The translations under genes were made by a program, and so were the position numbers. Positions 7,076 through 11,984 of a DNA stretch of 11,984 bases are shown one piece after another (within the stretch, counting starts at the first letter, position 1; the number at the start of each line of letters is the position of its first letter). The notes beneath the pieces were generated by a model. That model saw only the letters and a list, made by a program, of their open reading frames with translations. It was not told the origin of the DNA and ran no database searches. Where the stretch lies: assembly GCA_021647445.1 (NCBI GenBank), contig JAKIUS010000012.1, positions 1 to 11,984 of the forward strand. Direction: 5' to 3'. The stretch comes from Geopsychrobacter sp. (lineage in GTDB: Bacteria; Desulfobacterota; Desulfuromonadia; Desulfuromonadales; Geopsychrobacteraceae).

Positions 7076-8449
7076 TTACCGGCTCCCACGACTAAAGAGG
7101 ACAACCTTGACGGTTTCGAGAATGATCAAAAAATCGAGTAGTAACGAATAATTCTTGATGTAATAGAGATCGTATTTCAGCTTCTCCAACGCATCTTCGA
7201 CTGAAGCGCCATAAGGATATTTCACCTGAGCCCAGCCAGTACAGCCTGGTTTCAAGGCATGACGCTTGGAATAATAGGGCAGCTCTTTTTTGAGTTGTTC
7301 GACAAATTCCGGTCGTTCAGGTCGTGGGCCGACAAAGGCCATATCGCCGCGAAACACATTGTAAAGCTGAGGAATCTCATCGAGGCGTGTCTTTCGCAGC
7401 AGGCGACCGATTCTGGTAATGCGCGGGTCATTCTCCTGCGCCCAGACTGCACCAGATGCCTTTTCGGCATCGGGTCGCATGGTCCTGAACTTATACAGTT
7501 TGAACGGTTTTTCGTTTTCACCGGTACGGATCTGGCTGAAAAGGACCGGGCCGGGGGAGTCAGACTTGATCATAAAGACGATAATCGGCATCAGCGGCGC
7601 CGAAAACAGCAGTCCCAACCCCGAGCAAAGGAGGTCGAGCAAGCGCTTGTAAAACCGCATAAAACGATTGAGATCAAAGCCGTTAGAATAGATAAACCAG
7701 TCCGGATTGACATCATTTAGCGGCAGAGTGCCCGTCAACTCTTCATGAAACGAGACAGAACTGACCACCTCGATCCCCCGAAAGCGACATTTAATCAACT
7801 CTGTCACCGGCAGCACTCCGCGCCGCTCGGTCAGGGCAACCACGATCTTGCGCACCTTGCCAACCCGGGCGATTTTGACCAGATCCTCCAAGTCACCGAG
7901 GACCTTCTCCTCTGGCACCTCAGGCGCGGCGCCGTTCGGTTGAATGAAACCGAACAGGCGATAACTGCACTGTTTCTGTTCAATTGTCTTAGCAACCTGT
8001 CCGGCCAGGGGACCGACCCCCAGAATCAAGACCGGCAACTCCATGCCCGGCAAGCGCAGCAGCCCGGCATAGTTATCGTGCCAGACATACTGAAAAAAAC
8101 CGAAAACAACCAGGGAGATACCCAGCACACCACGGCCCAGAGACATCTGGGGTGCGATATAGTAAAACGCCGAGAGGATAAAAAAGCATAGCACCAGCGA
8201 TGAAAGGATACGCACCAGCTTGCCTGAGGCGCGCAGCTTGCGTTCATCGGTATACAACTCAGCCAGATACGAGGTAAAAACCAGCAACCCGGCAAAGACC
8301 GCAATCTTGAACTGACCGGTATTTTTTACGTCACCCCACCAGATCGAAAACGACCCGAAACGCAGCACCAAAGCGCCGTGATGGGCTATGATAGCCAGCA
8401 CAAAATCGCCGAGTATCAATGCAATAAGTGAACGACTTAATCTGCGCAT
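7076..8449 (-). CDS. Undecaprenyl-phosphate sugar-1-phosphate transferase (exosortase-associated EPS type)
   Basis: The initiating enzyme of EPS synthesis, 457 residues. It transfers a sugar phosphate from a nucleotide sugar to undecaprenyl phosphate at the inner membrane. Residues 1-130 carry four or so hydrophobic segments. Residues 137-240 form a Rossmann-like CoA_binding_3 region starting at LPVLILGVGPLAG. The catalytic domain starts at KRLLDLL (268) and includes SPGPVLFSQ (298-306), KLYKFRTM, the Asp-Glu pair in LDEIPQ (D357, E358), GPRPER (374-379) and PGCTGWAQV. Architecture and length match the TIGR03013-type 'sugar transferase, PEP-CTERM system associated'. ATG 8449 has a GGGGG site 4 bases upstream, 33 bp after prsT. 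The sugar used (glucose, galactose or other) cannot be read from sequence. Confidence 0.95.
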   Translation of the reverse strand: MRRLSRSLIALILGDFVLAIIAHHGALVLRFGSFSIWWGDVKNTGQFKIAVFAGLLVFTSYLAELYTDERKLRASGKLVRILSSLVLCFFILSAFYYIAPQMSLGRGVLGISLVVFGFFQYVWHDNYAGLLRLPGMELPVLILGVGPLAGQVAKTIEQKQCSYRLFGFIQPNGAAPEVPEEKVLGDLEDLVKIARVGKVRKIVVALTERRGVLPVTELIKCRFRGIEVVSSVSFHEELTGTLPLNDVNPDWFIYSNGFDLNRFMRFYKRLLDLLCSGLGLLFSAPLMPIIVFMIKSDSPGPVLFSQIRTGENEKPFKLYKFRTMRPDAEKASGAVWAQENDPRITRIGRLLRKTRLDEIPQLYNVFRGDMAFVGPRPERPEFVEQLKKELPYYSKRHALKPGCTGWAQVKYPYGASVEDALEKLKYDLYYIKNYSLLLDFLIILETVKVVLFSRGSR

Positions 8450-8482
8450 TTTTCCCCCAGATCCCCCATAAATTTCATGCCA

Positions 8483-11161
8483 TTAAAGTTTGGCCAGCAG
8501 GGCACGACACTTCGCGGCTTCCGGAAAAGCTCCGCCCTTTAGGGCCTGCTGGAGAACGCTCTTTGCTTTGTCATTGTCGCCGAGTTGCTGATATGCCAGC
8601 CCCAAGTGATAGAGCGGAGTTGGGTTGTCGGGTAGCAGTTTGACTGCCTTCTCCAGCAGGCCAACGGCCTCTTTAGCCCGGTCGTTTTTCAGCAGGACAA
8701 ATCCCAGGGTGTCCATGACCGCCGCCTCGGAGGGGTTCTGCCTATAGGCCTTTAATGCCAGTTTGAGGGCCTCTTTCGGCTGGCGGTAATTGTCGGCATA
8801 GAGGTAGGCCAGATTGTTCAGGACCGGGGTGTAGTTTTTAGCTTTGTCGAGCACCTCGCGATAGATCTTGAGCGCGGCTTTTTTGTTCCCCATACGATCC
8901 TGCAAGGCACCGAAAGAAAATTGCGCCGGGATAAATCCAGGCTTTTCGCGAATAATTTTTTGGTAGAGTTTTGCCGCCGCTTCGAGTTCACCCTGCTGTT
9001 CATAAATGCTGGCCAGACCCATCTCCAGCGGCAAGCCTTTGGTGACCGTTTTGCCGCCGTCTTTAAGCACCTGTGCCGCCGTTGTCAACTCTCCCTGCCG
9101 AGCATAGACATCCGCAAGCAGACGATATCCGAAGGCGGAGTCTGGTGATCGCTGCACGACTTTCTTCGCAAGAGAGACGGCCTTATCTGTCTCACCGGTC
9201 TTCAAATAGACGGCAATCAAAGAGGGGATTCCGCTGCCGGACTTAGCCGTTTCAAGCTGTTTAAGCACCTCCACGGCATCCGCCGGGCGTTGTTCAGCAA
9301 GCAGAATTCGGGCCTTATGCTTAAGGAGATCGGGCTGGTTGATGTTGTTCTTTAATGCACTCGCAACCGCAGTGAGGGCGGCGGCAGGTTGAGAGGTGCG
9401 CATCAGATATTTAACGTAAGAGAGCACACCCTGGACGTCGCCCGACTGGCTGGCCTGTTTAAAATAATTGAGGGCTTTGGGCTTGTTCCCCTGCAGCTCG
9501 TAGAGCGCCGCCATACCCCGCAAGGCTTTAAGGTTGGCAGGTTCACGCGCGATAATCTGTTGATATTCCGCAATCGCCACATCCTGTTTGCCCTGCGACG
9601 ACTGATAGGCTGCAATATTGAAGTAAGGGGTGAAATAGTCCGGTTCTATCTTCTTGGCCTTCTCGAGAGCAGTTAGAGCCTCATCATTTTTCTGCTGTGC
9701 GAAATATGCAGCCGCCATATAGTTGTAGAGCAGTGCATCCTCGGACTTACCACTTAAACCTTCATTTAACACCTTGATCGCCTGCGTATAATTTTGCTGA
9801 CGAATATAAAAAGACCCGAGAAGCATCCGATTATTCAGTACTTCCGGGGCCAGACTTAAGGCAGTTTCGAGGTCGATTTCGGCCTGACCAGTATCACCCT
9901 TTGAGATATGAAACAGCCCTTTTTTGGTGAAAGCATCAACGAGTTGAGGATCAAGCTCGGTAGCCCGGTCGAGGGCGACCATCGCCTGATCAAACTTACC
10001 CTTGGCCAGATAAGCGCTCCCCAGAATGTTATGGATCAGACCGTTTTTCGGTGCGAGCTTGAGCGCCCTAAGGCTCTCGGTGATCGCATCGTCGATTCGG
10101 TTCTGCTTAAGTAGGGTCATAGCCACCAGTGCACGGGCCTGTGCGAACTTCGGTTTTAGATCCAGGGCCTTCTGAAACTGGTTGAGGGCCAGTTCCAAGC
10201 TATTCTGGCTGTAATAACTGAGACCGAGAAAATAGTAGGAGAGCAGAGACGGTTGGGTTTTGATGGCATTTAACAGAGAGACATTCGCATCCGCATACTT
10301 TTTTTGCTGATAGAGGACAATCCCTTTAAGAAGGCGACCTTCTGCGCGCTTAGGGTGTTTTTTTACCAGACCATTCGCAATTCTTTCGGCATTATTCAGG
10401 TTGGCAGCATCCAGCTGAAAAAGACCTGCCATATAGAGCGCCTTGATATTTTGCGGATCTATCCGAGCTATCTGTTGGTAAAGTTTAAGTGCCTTGTCGC
10501 GCTCCCCCAGGCCAACTTCAAGCCTTGCCAGCAGAAAATAGACCCTGACGGCTTTGTCATGCTGAATAAGAGTTTTTTCCAACAGGCGTTTTGCTGCAGA
10601 CAGGTTATCTTCTTTCAGGAAGACACGCGCTAGGTTGATCTTTGCCTCGACACTATCAGGATCAAGCTCTATTGCGGCCTGAAACTGTTCCACGGCCTTG
10701 CTGAAATGGCCCTGAATAGCATATCCACGCCCAAGGATATTGAGAGCTTCAGCTGTTTTCGGATGGTCTTGAAGGAATTTTTCGACAGCATTAACGGCTT
10801 TTTCTGGCCGCTCAGTGCGGTTGAAGATTTCGGCAAGCTTAAGTGGAACCTCTAGATTTTGTGGGCTCTGGCGCAGGACTTTCTCGAACTCTTTCTCGGC
10901 CCTGGCGTATTTTCCGGTATTCAGATAGGCATCGGCCAGCTGAAAGCGGGCATCGACGTAGTTGCCATCTTTCTCCAAGGCATTTTCGAACAGCACGATC
11001 GCACCACGAAAATTGCCCGCAGCAACATGCTTCATCCCCTCCTGGAACATCTGCTCTTTTGACTGTCCGCATCCCGACAGCAGCAAGGGCAGCAAGAGCA
11101 GCAAGAGCAGCAGCAGGCAACAAACCTGAAGATTCTTCATCCTCGCCAGATATGATTGCAT
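8483..11161 (-). CDS. prsT: PEP-CTERM/EPS-locus TPR lipoprotein (PrsT-like)
   Basis: A large envelope lipoprotein of 892 residues made almost wholly of tetratricopeptide repeats. The signal peptide contains a run of leucines and a lipobox LLSGC, with lipidation expected at C30. Repeats follow about every 34 residues with typical TPR spacing, for example FQEGMKHVAAGNFRGAIVLF, FQLADAYLNTGKYARAEKEF and LYHLGLAYQQLGDNDKAKS. Length, lipobox and place beside EPS genes match PrsT of exosortase systems, thought to be a periplasmic scaffold for EPS or PEP-CTERM protein export; its molecular role is not established. ATG 11161 has GGGGG 7 bases upstream. A second ATG at codon 8 has a purine-rich site only at zero spacing, so the first is preferred. 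It could have its own promoter, because a terminator-like hairpin lies between it and the PilZ gene. Confidence 0.92.
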   Translation of the reverse strand: MQSYLARMKNLQVCCLLLLLLLLLPLLLSGCGQSKEQMFQEGMKHVAAGNFRGAIVLFENALEKDGNYVDARFQLADAYLNTGKYARAEKEFEKVLRQSPQNLEVPLKLAEIFNRTERPEKAVNAVEKFLQDHPKTAEALNILGRGYAIQGHFSKAVEQFQAAIELDPDSVEAKINLARVFLKEDNLSAAKRLLEKTLIQHDKAVRVYFLLARLEVGLGERDKALKLYQQIARIDPQNIKALYMAGLFQLDAANLNNAERIANGLVKKHPKRAEGRLLKGIVLYQQKKYADANVSLLNAIKTQPSLLSYYFLGLSYYSQNSLELALNQFQKALDLKPKFAQARALVAMTLLKQNRIDDAITESLRALKLAPKNGLIHNILGSAYLAKGKFDQAMVALDRATELDPQLVDAFTKKGLFHISKGDTGQAEIDLETALSLAPEVLNNRMLLGSFYIRQQNYTQAIKVLNEGLSGKSEDALLYNYMAAAYFAQQKNDEALTALEKAKKIEPDYFTPYFNIAAYQSSQGKQDVAIAEYQQIIAREPANLKALRGMAALYELQGNKPKALNYFKQASQSGDVQGVLSYVKYLMRTSQPAAALTAVASALKNNINQPDLLKHKARILLAEQRPADAVEVLKQLETAKSGSGIPSLIAVYLKTGETDKAVSLAKKVVQRSPDSAFGYRLLADVYARQGELTTAAQVLKDGGKTVTKGLPLEMGLASIYEQQGELEAAAKLYQKIIREKPGFIPAQFSFGALQDRMGNKKAALKIYREVLDKAKNYTPVLNNLAYLYADNYRQPKEALKLALKAYRQNPSEAAVMDTLGFVLLKNDRAKEAVGLLEKAVKLLPDNPTPLYHLGLAYQQLGDNDKAKSVLQQALKGGAFPEAAKCRALLAKL
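11082..11117. repeat. Tandem 9-bp repeat in prsT signal-peptide coding sequence
   Basis: Four consecutive 9-bp units, agcaagggc, agcaagagc, agcaagagc and a diverged agcagcagg, lie within the poly-leucine part of the PrsT signal peptide (coding strand CTG/CTC/TTG codons). Because the unit is three codons, gain or loss of a unit would change signal-peptide length by three residues without a frameshift. Confidence 0.75.
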
Positions 11162-11168
11162 ATAAAAT

Positions 11169-11173
11169 CCCCC
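11169..11173 (-). promoter_or_regulatory. Ribosome-binding site deciding the prsT start
   Basis: A GGGGG run on the minus strand ends 7 bases before ATG 11161. The alternative ATG seven codons further in has its purine-rich stretch directly abutting the codon, so this site favours the upstream start. Confidence 0.6.
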
Positions 11174-11252
11174 ATCAGATAAATCGTTCGATCAACTACA
11201 GTGATTAGCTACAAACAACATTACATTTTTGCAATCCGGTCGATGACTGACC

Positions 11253-11278
11253 AAAAAAACAATCGCGAGCCGACTATT
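11253..11278 (-). terminator. Terminator-like hairpin after the PilZ gene
   Basis: On the minus strand AATAGTCG (11278-11271) can pair with CGATTGTT (11265-11258) around the 5-base loop GCTCG, giving eight pairs of which two are G-T. Five further T follow (11257-11253). The left arm includes the PilZ stop codon. The stem is only moderately stable, so this may attenuate transcription between the PilZ gene and prsT rather than end it fully. Confidence 0.4.
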
Positions 11279-11609
11279 CCTGTTTTGTAATCGAAACGTG
11301 CTGATAATCTTGATCGAAACGCACAGCCATCCCCTGCTCTTCGGCACGCACAACCTGGCCGGTGAACTCAAGAAAAAAATGACTCTTTCCCGAATCAGAT
11401 TCCGACTTTTTGAGCTCAAAGAGCAGGCCTATCTTGATCCGGGTCTTTTCTGCCAGAGGGTTTTTGGTATGAAAATAGCCCCCAGCACAAGAGATGTCGC
11501 GGGTTACAGGGTAACAGCAGGTCTTCTGTTGTTCAGAATCGGTGGTTTCCACAAGTGCCGGCAACTCGAAATCAAATCGTTCCAGTGCTCTTGGATGATC
11601 CCAGGACAT
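11274..11609 (-). CDS. PilZ-domain c-di-GMP-binding protein
   Basis: A small cytoplasmic protein of 111 residues that appears to be a stand-alone PilZ domain, the receptor fold for cyclic di-GMP. Both ligand motifs are present: RxxxR as RALER (R7, R11) and DxSxxG as DISCAG (D38, S40, G43). The rest alternates short strands ending in FTGQVVRAEEQGMAVRF, the usual PilZ beta-barrel close. ATG 11609 has an AGGGG site 6 bases upstream. It is first in the EPS gene row, 112 bp before prsT on the same strand. A reasonable inference is that it senses c-di-GMP and tunes synthesis or export of the polymer by protein contact. A hairpin directly after its stop could make it more highly expressed than the genes behind it. 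Confidence 0.9.
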   Translation of the reverse strand: MSWDHPRALERFDFELPALVETTDSEQQKTCCYPVTRDISCAGGYFHTKNPLAEKTRIKIGLLFELKKSESDSGKSHFFLEFTGQVVRAEEQGMAVRFDQDYQHVSITKQE

Positions 11610-11661
11610 GCTTTTCCCCTCGCATGATTATAGAAATGAGTATAAGAGAGATGTCTAAATA

Positions 11662-11691
11662 TATATAAGTTTCAGTACTTCATGTTCTCAA
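11662..11691 (-). promoter_or_regulatory. Possible sigma-70-type promoter for the PilZ/EPS operon
   Basis: On the minus strand a TTGAGA -35-like box (11691-11686) is followed after 18 bases by TATATA (11667-11662). Transcription would start near 11655 and leave a leader of about 46 bases with the PilZ ribosome-binding site at its end. The surrounding DNA is AT-rich, so chance matches are likely. Confidence 0.3.
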
Positions 11692-11941
11692 GCAGTTTAG
11701 AAGGGATCAGGACCAAACTCAATTCGACAATAATCCTATTTCTTTACGTATTTAATGAGAGAATAGACTCATAAACACTAGACGATTTAAGCCGAAACCG
11801 GAGAATAACTACGATTATATACGTACCCAGGGAACGCCTTGCCGAGGACTAAACATGGTCGAAATGATGGGCTCTAGGACTGTGCGGCTGCAAATTTGGC
11901 TCGGATACTCCAACAGTCATCTGCTTAAAAATGCTTTGCGG

Positions 11942-11984
11942 CCCAGAGGGATGCTTGCAACCTGTTGGGAACTTTTATTTTTTT
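11942..11984 (+). terminator. Possible rho-independent terminator on the plus strand at the right edge
   Basis: CCCAGAGG (11942-11949) can pair with CCTGTTGGG (11961-11969) with one bulged G and one G-T pair, around an 11-base loop. The tail AACTTTTATTTTTTT follows. The T run begins a few bases after the stem, so it is not ideal. If real, it implies a plus-strand transcript ending here, such as a small RNA from about 11790 onward. Two stem bases are shared with the neighbouring longer inverted repeat, so the two structures would compete. Confidence 0.3.

Larger units (their letters stand above)
11610..11984. other. Non-coding stretch upstream of the operon
   Basis: No convincing gene was found here. 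The half next to the PilZ gene is AT-rich and holds the possible promoter. The outer half (about 11790-11984) is less AT-rich and contains inverted repeats: GGCTGCAAA (11886-11894) can pair with TTTGCGGCC (11935-11943), and a second hairpin lies at 11942-11969 before a T-rich end. An open frame from ATG 11855, with GAGGA about 6 bases upstream, reaches the window edge (about 43 codons), but its product was not recognised and the hairpins lie inside it. No tRNA and no familiar riboswitch core was recognised. Confidence 0.5.

Noticed and set aside
7259..7720. Plus-strand frame of 153 codons opposite the sugar transferase
   Set aside because: It is a shadow of the strongly conserved catalytic region on the minus strand (LDEIPQ, GPRPER).
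8483..11161. Repetitive protein as a possible DNA repeat array or recent duplication
   Set aside because: The TPR units are conserved only at the protein-motif level; apart from the signal-peptide repeat, no tandem DNA repeats are evident.
11162..11273. Sigma-54 promoter upstream of prsT
   Set aside because: GG and GC elements were sought at the required -24/-12 spacing because PEP-CTERM systems can use PrsR/sigma-54. The only candidates have the wrong spacing.
11790..11984. c-di-GMP (GEMM) riboswitch, cobalamin riboswitch, 6S RNA or tRNA
   Set aside because: A c-di-GMP riboswitch would suit the PilZ gene, but the conserved cores of these RNAs were not found on either strand; short GCAAAGC-like matches are not enough.

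Overview
The window holds one long minus-strand gene cluster for making and exporting an extracellular polysaccharide. It matches the EPS locus type that accompanies PEP-CTERM/exosortase (XrtA/EpsH) systems in Gram-negative bacteria. The family mix, the outer-membrane components and a class II (B12-dependent) ribonucleotide reductase segment suggest a Desulfuromonas/Geobacter-like member of the former Deltaproteobacteria. That assignment is an inference; no rRNA or other taxonomic marker is present.

Layout in the direction of transcription, right to left: a 375-bp AT-rich non-coding stretch with a possible promoter (11610-11984); a small PilZ-domain c-di-GMP receptor (11274-11609) followed by a terminator-like hairpin; a TPR lipoprotein of the PrsT type (8483-11161); a polyprenyl-phosphate sugar-1-phosphate transferase (7076-8449); a periplasmic SLBB export protein (6282-7073); a Wzz-like chain-length protein (4725-6236); a CpsD/CapB-like tyrosine autokinase (3818-4699); an outer-membrane beta-barrel protein (2556-3788); an ExeA-like AAA ATPase (1396-2553); a GT2 glycosyltransferase (553-1374); and a reading frame that runs off the left edge (1-540). 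Gaps from prsT to the last gene are 2-45 bp, so this block is probably one operon.

How the parts fit: the sugar transferase loads the first sugar onto undecaprenyl phosphate, the GT2 enzyme extends the repeat unit, and the Wzz-like protein with its kinase controls chain length. The export protein and probably the beta-barrel form the envelope exit route, with PrsT and the AAA ATPase as accessory factors. The leading PilZ protein suggests c-di-GMP control. Exosortase, flippase and polymerase genes are not in this window.

The most unusual feature is the left-edge frame. Its first ~91 residues look like a conserved protein of EPS loci, but the next ~80 are unmistakably class II ribonucleotide reductase (NrdJ), joined in frame. 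This is either an assembly or amplification chimera or a real rearrangement, and it cuts the EPS locus off from its expected downstream half. No mobile elements, CRISPR arrays, tRNAs or rRNAs were seen.
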